Notes under the pieces: model-generated | Databases searched by the model: none | Told to the model about the DNA's origin: nothing | Seen by the model: the letters and a program-made list of their open reading frames with translations, nothing else | Program-made: the position numbers and the translations under genes | From: Paenibacillus wynnii | GTDB taxonomy: Bacteria; Bacillota; Bacilli; Paenibacillales; Paenibacillaceae | NCBI RefSeq assembly: GCF_000757885.1 | Contig: NZ_JQCR01000002.1 | Span: 2,542,001 to 2,606,000 of the forward strand | Reading direction: 5' to 3' | DNA: 64,000 nt | Shown: one piece after another, positions 1 through 8,176 of the stretch | Position numbering within the stretch: position 1 is the first letter of the stretch | Layout of the letters: the number at the start of each line of letters is the position of its first letter

Positions 1-254
1 TTAATCCTTATCAACGCAACGCGGAATCGCAAAGGCAGGAACAAATGAAGAAGAGTACACGTAAGGATGAGGTTTCGATCTCTACAGAAGCCATGAAGCT
101 TCTCGAGGCACAGAACAGCGGTAAGGTTGATGCTGAACGTGCACTCAAGATTGAGAACTTGAAGCAGCAGGTTTCTGCCGGCACTTACCAAGTTGACGCA
201 TCCAAGCTCGCAGAGAAACTCGCCCCTTATTTTAAGCAATCCTCCGAGAATTAG
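1..254 (+). CDS. flgM: FlgM anti-sigma-D factor (5' end outside window)
   Basis: FlgM holds sigma-D (FliA) inactive until the hook-basal body is complete, when it is exported or released. The frame is open from the first bases and reads NPYQRNAESQ before the internal ATG at 45, as in the Bacillus FlgM N-terminus, so the ATG at 45 is probably not the true start. The visible C-terminal part contains the sigma-binding helices (KIENLKQQVSAGTYQVDASKLA). It is the first gene of a late-flagellar operon and is followed at once by flgN. The family is about 85-95 residues, so only a few residues are missing. Confidence 0.88.
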   Translation, partial: NPYQRNAESQRQEQMKKSTRKDEVSISTEAMKLLEAQNSGKVDAERALKIENLKQQVSAGTYQVDASKLAEKLAPYFKQSSEN

Positions 255-266
255 GTGAATCCATCT

Positions 267-767
267 ATGGCACTGACAAAATTGATTGAACTATTGGAGC
301 GGCTGGACGAGGCCCATCAACAAATGCTGGATCTGGCCGCTACCAAGAAAGAAGCTATTATGGATAATAAAGTTGAGGGGATCATAGAAATCCTTAACCG
401 TGAATCCAAGCTTATGAAGCTGACTCGACAACTCGAGGAGCAGCGTGCAGAGGCGGCTTATGCCTTTCTGCAAGGAGTTGGTATTCGTTCCAACCTCAAC
501 CTGAACCTCACCGAGTTGTCCAGGCTTGTATTTGACCCAGATGACAAGTCGCGACTTCTGCATGTTCAGCTTAAGCTTTCAGACACTTTGAAAAGTCTGA
601 AGCAAGCTAACGAGCTTAATCAGAAACTGATTGAGCAGTCGCTTACCTTTATAGATTATACCTTGGACTTATTAGTTGGCAGACCCAATCAGGACATTAC
701 TTATCATCATCCATCTGACAAGGGTGCCGCAGTTAACCGGTCGGGACTTTTTGACGCTCGGGGATAG
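267..767 (+). CDS. flgN: FlgN flagellar export chaperone
   Basis: FlgN is the cytosolic chaperone for the hook-filament junction proteins FlgK and FlgL, which lie immediately downstream. The product is about 166 residues, almost wholly alpha-helical with heptad-like Leu/Glu/Gln spacing, as in B. subtilis YvyG. ATG 267 is preferred because GGTG at 254-257 sits about 9 nt upstream; an in-frame GTG at 255 directly after the flgM stop is the alternative. The assignment relies on helical character and conserved position, because FlgN sequences diverge quickly. Confidence 0.82.
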   Translation: MALTKLIELLERLDEAHQQMLDLAATKKEAIMDNKVEGIIEILNRESKLMKLTRQLEEQRAEAAYAFLQGVGIRSNLNLNLTELSRLVFDPDDKSRLLHVQLKLSDTLKSLKQANELNQKLIEQSLTFIDYTLDLLVGRPNQDITYHHPSDKGAAVNRSGLFDARG

Positions 768-831
768 AACATAACTTTATAGGATAGTTTGCATTAGCCA
801 TACGCAAAGCTTTTAAGGGGGAGCAAGAAGC

Positions 832-2442
832 ATGACATCTACTTTTCACTCGATCGAGACGGCGAGACGCAGTTTGTTCACACAGACGGCAGCTTTAAAT
901 ACAACCGGACATAATATCGCCAATGCCAATACAGAGGGTTACAGCCGTCAGACCGTTAAGATGACTGCCTCCCGTCCCATTGAAGCTTATGGACTTACCA
1001 AATCTACGGTTCCAGGTCAGTTAGGCACAGGCGTAGAATTCGGATCTATTGAACGTGTCCGAGAGTCCTTTTTGGATAATCAATTCCGTGATGAGAACTC
1101 AGCTCTCGGCAACTGGACTATCCAGTCGAATACACTAGACAAGCTGGAAGCTATCTTTCAAGAGCCTTCCGATACCGGAATCAGTACCGTGATGAATAAC
1201 TTTTGGAAGTCCTGGTCTGACCTCAGTAAGAATCCTGCAGACAGTACAGCTCGTAAGATTGTAGTTCAAACTACACAATCCATGACGGACGCTATGAACT
1301 ATTTGAGCAGACAGCTTGATAATCTGAACACGGATTTAGCATCCAATATTGCTGTTAAAGGCACCGAAATACAGACGTATCTTTCTTCAGTAGCTGAACT
1401 TAACAAATCTATCTTCAGAATTGAGAGCTTGGGTGACAAAGCAAATGACCTGCGTGATCAACGTGATCTATTCGTAGACAAGCTTTCAAAGATTATTAAT
1501 ATCAATGTAGTTGAAACGGAGAGTGGGTTTAACGTTTCATTAGGAAGTCAACCGCTGGTTCAAGGTTTCGCGGTTTCAGCTACTACCGATAGTGCTTTTT
1601 TGAACTCAGCTTATGGCGATGGTTTATCGGGTGATATGAAATCTGGCGAGGTCTATGGAATGATTGCTTCCAGCAAGAACTATGTGGCTGATTACAAGAA
1701 ACAGCTCGATAATATAGCTAATACCATTGCTACTGGTGATATAGTAGTAACTCTTCCTAAAGGCTCTGTACTTCCAGAAGGAACTATCCTTACCAATGAT
1801 GTCACTGTAACCAAGGCGGATGGATCTACTGCTACTATTACCGCGGGATCGCTGTTTCCTATAGGTGCTACCTTGAATTCAGATGTAAAAACAACGGTTC
1901 AAGGGCTAAACGGGCTTCATCAACTAGGTTATACAATGGATGGTACTCTCAATCCAGGCAAACCTCTGTTCACAATTACAGGTGATGGAACGGCCATTAC
2001 GGCCGGGAATATTACCCTTAACGCTGAAATTGCTGCGGACAGCAACCTCTTGGCAACCTCCCTTCGAACTACTGGAACGGGAACTGCCGAAGCAGTAGTA
2101 AAAGGCAATAATACATTAGCACTCTTGTTAGCTACTCAGCAGACGGGTTCTTTTAAATCTCCATCATCGGGGATTACAGCAACAGCAGACACCTTTTACA
2201 AATCACTGGTAGGACAACTTGGTATTCAATCACAGGAAGCTACACGCCAAACCGAAAACTCCAATTATCTGGTGGAGCAAGTAAATGCGCGTCGTCAATC
2301 CGTCAGTGGAGTTTCCCTGGACGAGGAAATGGCCAACATGCTAGTGTTTCAACACGCTTACAGCGCGGCGGCACGGTTCATGACCACTTATGATCAATTA
2401 CTAGATAAATTAATTAATTCTACCGGCGTCGTAGGCAGATAA
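832..2442 (+). CDS. flgK: FlgK, hook-filament junction protein 1 (HAP1)
   Basis: Secreted structural protein that forms the first junction ring between hook and filament. The N-terminus (MTSTFHSIETARRSLFTQTA, then NIANANTEGYSRQ at about 29-41) is the FlgK D0 signature. The C-terminus has the rod/hook-family ending (VSLDEEMANMLVFQHAYSAAARFM). At 536 residues it is close to B. subtilis FlgK; residues of about 290-420 form a Thr/Gly-rich variable surface domain. A strong Shine-Dalgarno (AAGGGGGAG) precedes the ATG. Confidence 0.96.
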   Translation: MTSTFHSIETARRSLFTQTAALNTTGHNIANANTEGYSRQTVKMTASRPIEAYGLTKSTVPGQLGTGVEFGSIERVRESFLDNQFRDENSALGNWTIQSNTLDKLEAIFQEPSDTGISTVMNNFWKSWSDLSKNPADSTARKIVVQTTQSMTDAMNYLSRQLDNLNTDLASNIAVKGTEIQTYLSSVAELNKSIFRIESLGDKANDLRDQRDLFVDKLSKIININVVETESGFNVSLGSQPLVQGFAVSATTDSAFLNSAYGDGLSGDMKSGEVYGMIASSKNYVADYKKQLDNIANTIATGDIVVTLPKGSVLPEGTILTNDVTVTKADGSTATITAGSLFPIGATLNSDVKTTVQGLNGLHQLGYTMDGTLNPGKPLFTITGDGTAITAGNITLNAEIAADSNLLATSLRTTGTGTAEAVVKGNNTLALLLATQQTGSFKSPSSGITATADTFYKSLVGQLGIQSQEATRQTENSNYLVEQVNARRQSVSGVSLDEEMANMLVFQHAYSAAARFMTTYDQLLDKLINSTGVVGR

Positions 2443-2463
2443 GATAGGGAGGAGGATAACACC

Positions 2464-3384
2464 ATGTTAAGAGTTACCTCGAATATGATGAATTCACAGC
2501 TGTTGCTTAACTTGAACCGCAATGCTCGTACTATGAATGATACACAACTTCAGTTAGCAACAGGCCGTAAGCTTAATAAACCTTCGGATGATCCGGTCGG
2601 AATTACTTATTCCCTCCGTTATCGTGCGGAGCTTTCATCGAATGAACAGTACCAGAAAAATGTAGATAGCGCGATATCTTGGCTTGATTACAATGATACT
2701 GTAATGACTCAAGCAGGGGATGTAATTCAACGGTTGCGGGAGATTTCTGTGCAAGGTTCTAATGGTACTAATCCACAAACAGCTTTGGACAGTATTAATG
2801 CTGAGGTAAAACAACTTAAAGCACAACTGGTTGATATAGCAAACAGCCAATTAAATGGGAAATATATTTTCAATGGCCAACAATATGATGCGAAACCTTT
2901 CGACTTCCCTACTGGAGCAGATGGGATGCCTGATACTTCAGGAGCCGCACTTATTACAACGGATAGTGGGAATGTCAATTATTCGGTAGGTGAAAGTGTA
3001 CAGCTTCCTATTAATGTAACAGGCAGCGAAGTTTTTGGAGGAGTAGAAATTGATAATATTTTCTCCATAATAGATAGGATCTCTAACGCATTGGCCTCGG
3101 GAAACATAACTGGTGTATCAGCTGAGTTGAATAATATAGATACACGTAACAATAAAATGTTATCTTTGCAGGCTGATATAGGTGCAAAGACCAACCGGAT
3201 CGAATTAATGCAGAGCCGATTGAGTGATTTAGAAGTTAACCTTACCGACCTTCAATCAAAGACAGAGGATGGAGACTATGCAGAATTGCTGATGAAATCC
3301 AAGGTTCAGGAGAATATCTATAATGCCTCCCTGTCAGTTGGTTCCAAGATCATTCAATCAACCCTAGTTGATTTTATTAGATAG
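2464..3384 (+). CDS. flgL: FlgL, hook-filament junction protein 3 (HAP3)
   Basis: Secreted junction protein placed between FlgK and the filament. It is 306 residues with a flagellin-like N-terminus (LRVTSNMMNSQLLLNLNRN, then LATGRKLNKPSDDPVG at about 32-47) and a C-terminal coiled coil (NRIELMQSRLSDLEVNLTDL). It begins 21 nt after flgK behind a GGGAGGAGG Shine-Dalgarno and is evidently in the same transcript. Confidence 0.95.
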   Translation: MLRVTSNMMNSQLLLNLNRNARTMNDTQLQLATGRKLNKPSDDPVGITYSLRYRAELSSNEQYQKNVDSAISWLDYNDTVMTQAGDVIQRLREISVQGSNGTNPQTALDSINAEVKQLKAQLVDIANSQLNGKYIFNGQQYDAKPFDFPTGADGMPDTSGAALITTDSGNVNYSVGESVQLPINVTGSEVFGGVEIDNIFSIIDRISNALASGNITGVSAELNNIDTRNNKMLSLQADIGAKTNRIELMQSRLSDLEVNLTDLQSKTEDGDYAELLMKSKVQENIYNASLSVGSKIIQSTLVDFIR

Positions 3385-3399
3385 AGGGAGGTGTGACCC

Positions 3400-3960
3400 T
3401 TGCTTCAATCAATACTGCAAATCCGCCAAACCCCTGCTTTAATTGGTATTGATGCTGATCCAGGAACATACTCCATATCTCAACCCAAAGCTGATGTTAA
3501 CATAACGACTACTCCGGGAGAGTGGGATATCCAACAGTTTAAGCCTGAGTTGACCATTGATCAATCTCGTGCATGGGCAGCCTATAATGGCGGAAATATG
3601 CTAGAAATGAACAAGCGTATTTATTCCGGTATTCAACAGTTGTATCTTCAGGGTATCGCGAAGAGGGTAGAGCAGGGTAACCGTATGATGGAGTTTTTTA
3701 AGCCTGGTAACACAATTGCGGAGATCTACGGAACAGATACTGAGCCGAATTCATTCCCGGAGATGCGTGGACCAGCCTCATATGACAATGTAGATATTCA
3801 TTTTGAGACACGATCGCCTACGATAAATTTTCGACCCGCTGAGGTTAATATTCAAGTGGAGAGACATCGTCCTGAAATTGAATATACCCGTGGCAAGTTA
3901 GATATATATATGCAGCAGTATGCTTCTGTGCAGTTTATTCCACCAGAATTGAATGTTTAA
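3400..3960 (+). CDS. YviE-like DUF6470 protein of the flagellar operon
   Basis: A 186-residue protein of the family represented by B. subtilis YviE, which occupies the same place between flgL and fliW. Its molecular role is not established; linkage suggests a flagellar or FliW-related role. It contains several IxxxxPEI/FKPELxI-type beta-rich repeats (for example QPKADVNITTTPGEWDIQQF near 27-46 and RHRPEIEYTRGKLDIYMQQY near 153-172). The start is TTG 3400 behind GGAGGTG. Confidence 0.8.
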   Translation: MLQSILQIRQTPALIGIDADPGTYSISQPKADVNITTTPGEWDIQQFKPELTIDQSRAWAAYNGGNMLEMNKRIYSGIQQLYLQGIAKRVEQGNRMMEFFKPGNTIAEIYGTDTEPNSFPEMRGPASYDNVDIHFETRSPTINFRPAEVNIQVERHRPEIEYTRGKLDIYMQQYASVQFIPPELNV

Positions 3961-3969
3961 CATAGCCTC

Positions 3970-4015
3970 TAGCTATAGAAGTGCCAGAATGCACCTCTGT
4001 AGCTTTTCTGCTATA
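3970..4015 (+). terminator. Imperfect hairpin between yviE and fliW, possible attenuator
   Basis: A stem of about 14 bp (AGCTATAGAAGTGC with GCACCTCTGTAGCT, one wobble and one mismatch) is followed by a short T-rich stretch. It could partly separate fliW-csrA expression from the upstream junction genes. The weak U-tract makes full termination doubtful. Confidence 0.45.
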
Positions 4016-4054
4016 TATGTGGAGTTACAAAATTTCTAATGAGGAGTGAATCAC

Positions 4055-4501
4055 TTGATTATAGAGACACTATCATGGGGTAAACTTGAACTGAAGGATG
4101 AACAAATGTATCATTTCGCTAAAGGAATACCTGGTTTTGAGGAAGAAACTGATTTTGCACTGTTAATAATGGAGACGGCCCCCTTTTGGTATCTGCAGTC
4201 TATTAAGGATATGGAACTGTCCTTTGTGCTTGTTGATCCTTTTTTATTCTACCCATCATATGAGTTTGAACTGCCAGATGAAGAGGCTGAAGAATTAGGT
4301 ATTAGTGCTGATGTGGTTATTCGCTGCATTATTACATTAAAAGAGCAGGTTGAGCATTCAACTATTAACTTGCTAGCTCCTATTGTTTTTAATCCTAATG
4401 AACATACAGGTAAACAAATCGTTCTGCACAGATCACCCTATCATACGAAGCATAAATTGATTAATGAACAGTCGACTATAGATGGAAAGGATGGTGGGTG
4501 A
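4055..4501 (+). CDS. fliW: FliW flagellar assembly factor / CsrA antagonist
   Basis: FliW binds either flagellin or CsrA. When cytoplasmic flagellin is secreted, free FliW sequesters CsrA and releases hag translation (established in B. subtilis). Product about 148 residues, with family hallmarks [12 protein letters not shown] at the start and [11 protein letters not shown] near 25. TTG 4055 is chosen because GAGGAG at 4041-4046 lies 8 nt upstream and the resulting MIIET start fits the family; an in-frame GTG at 4046 overlaps that Shine-Dalgarno. It precedes csrA directly. Confidence 0.93.
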   Translation: MIIETLSWGKLELKDEQMYHFAKGIPGFEEETDFALLIMETAPFWYLQSIKDMELSFVLVDPFLFYPSYEFELPDEEAEELGISADVVIRCIITLKEQVEHSTINLLAPIVFNPNEHTGKQIVLHRSPYHTKHKLINEQSTIDGKDGG

Positions 4502-4502
4502 T

Positions 4503-4736
4503 ATGCTCGTTCTTTCACGCAAAAAAGGAGAATCTATCGTGATTGGGGACCAGATTGAAGTGGTAGTCCTTAGTGTGGAGGGGGATACGATAAAATTAGG
4601 TATTTCGGCACCGAAGCATGTTGATATATTCCGTAAAGAAGTATATCTATCTATACAGGAAACCAACCGTGAATCTGCTGCCCCGCTACAGGTGGACCTT
4701 CATATGCTAATAGATAGGCTTCGAGAACATAATTGA
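4503..4736 (+). CDS. csrA: CsrA carbon storage / translational regulator
   Basis: Homodimeric RNA-binding protein that blocks ribosome access at GGA-containing sites; in Bacillota its main target is flagellin mRNA. The product is 77 residues, beginning with the canonical [16 protein letters not shown] and containing [19 protein letters not shown]. The ATG at 4503 is taken over an upstream in-frame ATG (4482) because the protein starts MLVLSR in the family and GGTGGGTG lies directly before it. It is translationally coupled to fliW. Confidence 0.96.
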   Translation: MLVLSRKKGESIVIGDQIEVVVLSVEGDTIKLGISAPKHVDIFRKEVYLSIQETNRESAAPLQVDLHMLIDRLREHN

Positions 4737-4774
4737 CTATATCTGGTGCTTTAAATCGTATACAAAGACTACTG

Positions 4775-4813
4775 AACCCGAGAATTCTGCATTTGCAGAC
4801 TCGGGTTTTTTGA
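4775..4813 (+). terminator. Rho-independent terminator after csrA
   Basis: The arms ACCCGAG and CTCGGGT enclose an inner TCTGCA-TTT-GCAGA stem and are followed by TTTTTTG. This ends the flgM-csrA transcript before the hag promoter. Confidence 0.85.
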
Positions 4814-4861
4814 TATTAAGCAAATATATTTAAGATTTATTAAAAAAAGTTCAAAATGCTC

Positions 4862-4889
4862 TAATCAGTTGGGGACATGCTGTCGATAT
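4862..4889 (+). promoter_or_regulatory. Sigma-D promoter of flagellin hag
   Basis: TAAT (4862-4865), 16 bp, then GTCGATAT (4882-4889), one mismatch from the sigma-D -10 consensus GCCGATAT. It lies about 100 bp before the hag ATG, leaving a leader long enough for CsrA sites. Confidence 0.7.
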
Positions 4890-4943
4890 ATGTATTAGAC
4901 GCTGATCCGGCAGGGCGGCCGACCTTAATGGTTTGGCGTTTAC

Positions 4944-4981
4944 CACATGGATGTGGAACTAACTTAATTTCAGGGAGGAAA
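4944..4981 (+). promoter_or_regulatory. Two putative CsrA binding sites in the hag leader
   Basis: Site 1 (4944-4955, CACATGGATGTG) folds as a 4-bp stem exposing GGA in the loop and matches the CsrA consensus ACARGGAUGU at all but one position. Site 2 (4971-4981, CAGGGAGGAA) overlaps the hag Shine-Dalgarno. The arrangement matches the known B. subtilis hag leader with two sites. Binding itself is inferred. Confidence 0.72.
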
Positions 4982-4987
4982 TATCAA

Positions 4988-6235
4988 ATGATTATCAACC
5001 ACAATATTACTGCTCTTAACACACACCGTCAACTGGCAACTAACACGCAAGCAACTAGTAAAAATATCGAAAAATTGTCTTCTGGTCTTCGTATCAACCG
5101 TGCAGGTGACGACGCCGCAGGCTTGGCAATTTCCGAAAAAATGCGTGGTCAAATTCGCGGATTAGATCAAGCTTCACGTAACTCCCAAGATGCAATTTCG
5201 ATGATTCAGACTGCTGAAGGCGCATTGAATGAAACTCACTCCATCCTGCAACGTATGCGTGAACTTGGAGTTCAATCTGCCAATGATACAAATACTTCCG
5301 CTGACCGTACTAACGTTCAGGATGAAATGGATCAATTAGGTAAAGAAATTGACCGTATCCGTAGTACTACTCAGTTCAATACCAAAAATCTATTGGATGG
5401 TTCAATGGAAAAAGGTGTTGCTGCAGCTGTAGCTAACATTAACACCAACACAGCTGTGAAAACAGCTACTGTGAGTGTTGCTACTGATGCACTGACAACT
5501 TTGACCGATGCTAATGGCAACAACTTGGGAATTACTGCAACAGATAAAATCGAAGTTTCTTACGTGAAAGACGGTACGACAGTTACTAACTCTTTCACTG
5601 TAGGCGCTTTGACAACTGCGGCTCTTGGAACAACTAATGGTGCTGCGGACGATACAGATACTGCTTTGACTGTAGATGCTACTGGCAATTTGTTGATGAC
5701 TGCTTCTAACACTGGCTTTGGTGGTGCTGTTAACGGTCTGACTGTAACAGTTAAGGATTCCAATGGTAATGTACGTACAGGAGCAACAAATGCTTTGTCT
5801 AGCTTCACAGAAACAACAGCTGCTGCTAACATTCAAACTGACGGTCAAGCAACATTCCAAATCGGTGCCAACACTGGTCAAAACATCCAATTGGCAATCA
5901 AAGATATGGGTACTGCTGCACTTGGAGTTAAAGACCTTAAAGTTGGTAACCAAGGTCAAGCTAACGTTGCTATCAAAGTTATTGACAGCGCAATGTCAAA
6001 AGTTTCAACAGAGCGCTCTAAACTTGGTGCTACACAAAACCGTTTGGAACACACAATTAACAACTTGAACACATCTTCTGAAAACCTGACTGCTGCTGAA
6101 TCCCGTATTCGTGACGTAGATATGGCGAAAGAAATGATGAGCCAAACTAAGAACAGCATCCTTGCACAAGCTGCACAAGCTATGTTGGCTCAAGCTAACC
6201 AACAACCACAAGGCGTTCTGCAATTGCTTCGTTAA
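4988..6235 (+). CDS. hag: Flagellin (major filament subunit)
   Basis: Major filament protein exported through the flagellar type III apparatus. About 415 residues: N-terminal D0/D1 (MIINHNITALNTHRQLATN, LSSGLRINRAGDDAAGLAIS), a Thr/Ala/Asn-rich variable domain at about 145-310, and C-terminal D1/D0 (NRLEHTINNLNTSSENLTAAESRIRD... ending QPQGVLQLLR, cited here in short parts). ATG 4988 is chosen for its GGGAGGAA Shine-Dalgarno and family start; the longer in-frame reading back to 4877 would place coding over the sigma-D promoter. Its leader carries CsrA sites and it is followed by a terminator. Confidence 0.97.
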   Translation: MIINHNITALNTHRQLATNTQATSKNIEKLSSGLRINRAGDDAAGLAISEKMRGQIRGLDQASRNSQDAISMIQTAEGALNETHSILQRMRELGVQSANDTNTSADRTNVQDEMDQLGKEIDRIRSTTQFNTKNLLDGSMEKGVAAAVANINTNTAVKTATVSVATDALTTLTDANGNNLGITATDKIEVSYVKDGTTVTNSFTVGALTTAALGTTNGAADDTDTALTVDATGNLLMTASNTGFGGAVNGLTVTVKDSNGNVRTGATNALSSFTETTAAANIQTDGQATFQIGANTGQNIQLAIKDMGTAALGVKDLKVGNQGQANVAIKVIDSAMSKVSTERSKLGATQNRLEHTINNLNTSSENLTAAESRIRDVDMAKEMMSQTKNSILAQAAQAMLAQANQQPQGVLQLLR

Positions 6236-6266
6236 TATTAAAGTAACGCTTCAACGTTTTACACAG

Positions 6267-6300
6267 AAAGGCCTTGGAATTATTCAAGGCCTTTTCTTTA
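6267..6300 (+). terminator. Terminator between hag and the second flagellin
   Basis: AAGGCCTTG and CAAGGCCTT enclose an 8-nt loop, followed by TTCTTTA. The short T-run suggests that some read-through could feed the downstream flagellin gene. Confidence 0.75.
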
Positions 6301-6337
6301 TAATATGCCTCCAAATAGCTAAGAAGGGAGGGCGAAC

Positions 6338-8047
6338 ATGAGAATTAACCATAACGTAGCTGCTCTTAATACGAGCAGACAGCTAGCTACCAATACGTTT
6401 GAGACTAACAAATCAATTGAAAAGCTATCTTCTGGATTACGGATTAACCGGGCTGGCGACGATGCCGCAGGGTTGTCCATTTCCGAGAAAATGCGTGGAC
6501 AAATCAGAGGGTTGGCACAAGCACAGCGTAATATCCAAGATGGGATTTCCCTTATCCAGACTAGTGAAGGTGCACTGACTGAAGTACACAGTATTCTCCA
6601 ACGCAGCAGAGAATTAGCAGTTCAAGCTGGGAATGACACAAACACCAATGAGGATAAACAAAATATCCAGAATGAGATCGATCAACTGCGGAATGAAGTT
6701 GACAAGATTGCTAACTATACTGAATTTAACACCATCAAGCTGTTAAATAAGCCAGCATCCACGGGAACTGCAATTCTGGACAACCTGCAAAAGGGATGGC
6801 TTGCAGCCAGTGAGAAGCTTGTGCAGGATACGTTTGGTATCGGGGGTAAAAATTCAAACTTTTCCATTATTCTCGATACTACGATTGATGGTCCAGGAAA
6901 TACTTTGGCTATGGTTCAATATAGTTTTACACCTGGGGTGCCGGGACCTGGAGGCAATCTGCAGCTTCATTTGGATATGGCAGACTTTACAAATAGTACT
7001 TATCCAAATGGCGGCGGCTTCATTGCTAATGACCGGATCATTGCCCACGAGATGACCCATGCAGCTATGGCTGCTTCAATTAATATTTCCACGGGTATGC
7101 ATTCTTGGTTTATGGAAGGTACCGCTGAAGCTGTGCAAGGGGCTGATGAAAGGCTTTCATTCTCAATGGGAGGCATGACGTCTCAGCAATTGGCAGATCG
7201 AATTGGAACAGGGTCTTCGGCTTGGGGTGGTACGAGTGATGACTATTCTATGGGTTACGCTGCAGTTCGGTATTTAGATTACTTAATTTCCAATAATGGT
7301 GGGAGTGGAGTCAAGGATATCATCACTAATATGGCTTCCAATACAACATTAGAGCTTGAAGATGCGATTAACGCAAATGTTCAATTAAACGGTTTGGGGA
7401 TTAACACACTCGCAGATTTTGCGACCCAATTTAGATCGGCAGCAGCTGGCGGCGGTGTTCATTATATTAATACTGTCCTGATCCCGGCTTTAGCCAATTC
7501 TGATACTGGGTCTATCCTCGGTTCAGATCGGGCTTCTTCTATAGGCGGCGGAGCTGCCGTGAAAAATAATTCAGATGTTGTAGATGAATCGGGCTATGGA
7601 ACAATTACCAGCGACCCCTTGACCAGTTATGTTGAGATATGGCCGTCTAACACTACTGCGGACAGTATTCATATTCAAGTAGGGGCAAACTCTGATCAAC
7701 ATATGGATATTCAATCAACAGATGTTCGTTCATCTAGCTTAGGCATTTCTGCAGCAGATGTTATCACAAATGCAGGTGCGGCAATAACAATCTTTGATAG
7801 TGCAATTAAAAACGTTTCAATGTTCCGTTCAAGCTTGGGAGCTCTTCAAAACCGCTTAGAGCATTCGCTTTTAATTGCCCATAACAGTGAAGAGAATCTA
7901 ACTGCCGCAGAATCCCGCATCCGAGACGTTGATATGGCTAAAGAAATGATGTCACAAACCAAGAGTAATATTCTTGCCCAAGCTGCCCAAGCAATGTTGG
8001 CTCAAGCCAACCAGCAACCGCAAGGAGTATTGCAATTACTCCGTTAA
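6338..8047 (+). CDS. Flagellinolysin: flagellin with an inserted zinc metalloprotease domain
   Basis: A 569-residue flagellin. Residues 1-137 are a complete D0/D1 N-terminus (MRINHNVAALNTSRQLATN, LSSGLRINRAGDDAAGLSIS) and about 444-569 a complete C-terminus ending in the same QPQGVLQLLR as Hag. Between them, about 140-440 replaces the usual variable domain with a gluzincin-type metalloprotease. HEMTH at 237-241 supplies two zinc His and the catalytic Glu; WFMEGTAE follows, with Glu260 in the place of the third zinc ligand of M9 collagenases (E in EGxAE). This is the layout of the published flagellinolysin family, which makes proteolytic filaments. A GGGAGGG Shine-Dalgarno precedes ATG 6338. 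No sigma-D promoter was found between it and hag. Confidence 0.93.
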   Translation: MRINHNVAALNTSRQLATNTFETNKSIEKLSSGLRINRAGDDAAGLSISEKMRGQIRGLAQAQRNIQDGISLIQTSEGALTEVHSILQRSRELAVQAGNDTNTNEDKQNIQNEIDQLRNEVDKIANYTEFNTIKLLNKPASTGTAILDNLQKGWLAASEKLVQDTFGIGGKNSNFSIILDTTIDGPGNTLAMVQYSFTPGVPGPGGNLQLHLDMADFTNSTYPNGGGFIANDRIIAHEMTHAAMAASINISTGMHSWFMEGTAEAVQGADERLSFSMGGMTSQQLADRIGTGSSAWGGTSDDYSMGYAAVRYLDYLISNNGGSGVKDIITNMASNTTLELEDAINANVQLNGLGINTLADFATQFRSAAAGGGVHYINTVLIPALANSDTGSILGSDRASSIGGGAAVKNNSDVVDESGYGTITSDPLTSYVEIWPSNTTADSIHIQVGANSDQHMDIQSTDVRSSSLGISAADVITNAGAAITIFDSAIKNVSMFRSSLGALQNRLEHSLLIAHNSEENLTAAESRIRDVDMAKEMMSQTKSNILAQAAQAMLAQANQQPQGVLQLLR

Positions 8048-8063
8048 ATTTCTTTCCTTTTCA

Positions 8064-8099
8064 GATGCCCCGGAGAATTCCGGGGCATCTTCTATTTTA
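8064..8099 (+). terminator. Terminator after flagellinolysin gene
   Basis: GATGCCCCGG and CCGGGGCATC form a perfect 10-bp stem with a 6-nt loop (AGAATT), followed by a T-rich tail. Confidence 0.88.
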
Positions 8100-8113
8100 T
8101 ATTAGAGAAGTCC

Positions 8114-8140
8114 TAAATTATCCCTGAAACTAACCGATAT
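8114..8140 (+). promoter_or_regulatory. Sigma-D promoter of flaG-fliD-fliS-fliT
   Basis: TAAA (8114-8117), 15 bp, then ACCGATAT (8133-8140), a 7/8 match to the sigma-D -10 with ideal spacing, about 37 bp upstream of the flaG start. Confidence 0.85.
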
Positions 8141-8176
8141 ATAATATAAAATGAGCGTTGGTGGAGGTCGGGGTTT

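Noticed and set aside
4877..4987. In-frame upstream extension of flagellin giving a 452-residue protein
   Set aside because: It would start inside the sigma-D -10 element and lacks a Shine-Dalgarno; the family start MIINHNITALN is at 4988.
5402..5959. Cys- and Ser-rich 185-residue frame opposite hag
   Set aside because: Antisense of the Thr/Ala-rich variable domain of flagellin; the composition is explained by the complement of its codons.
6274..6304. Sigma-A promoter TTGGAA-N19-TATAAT for the flagellinolysin gene
   Set aside because: The -35 is inside the hag terminator stem and the spacer is two bases too long; too weak to list as a promoter.
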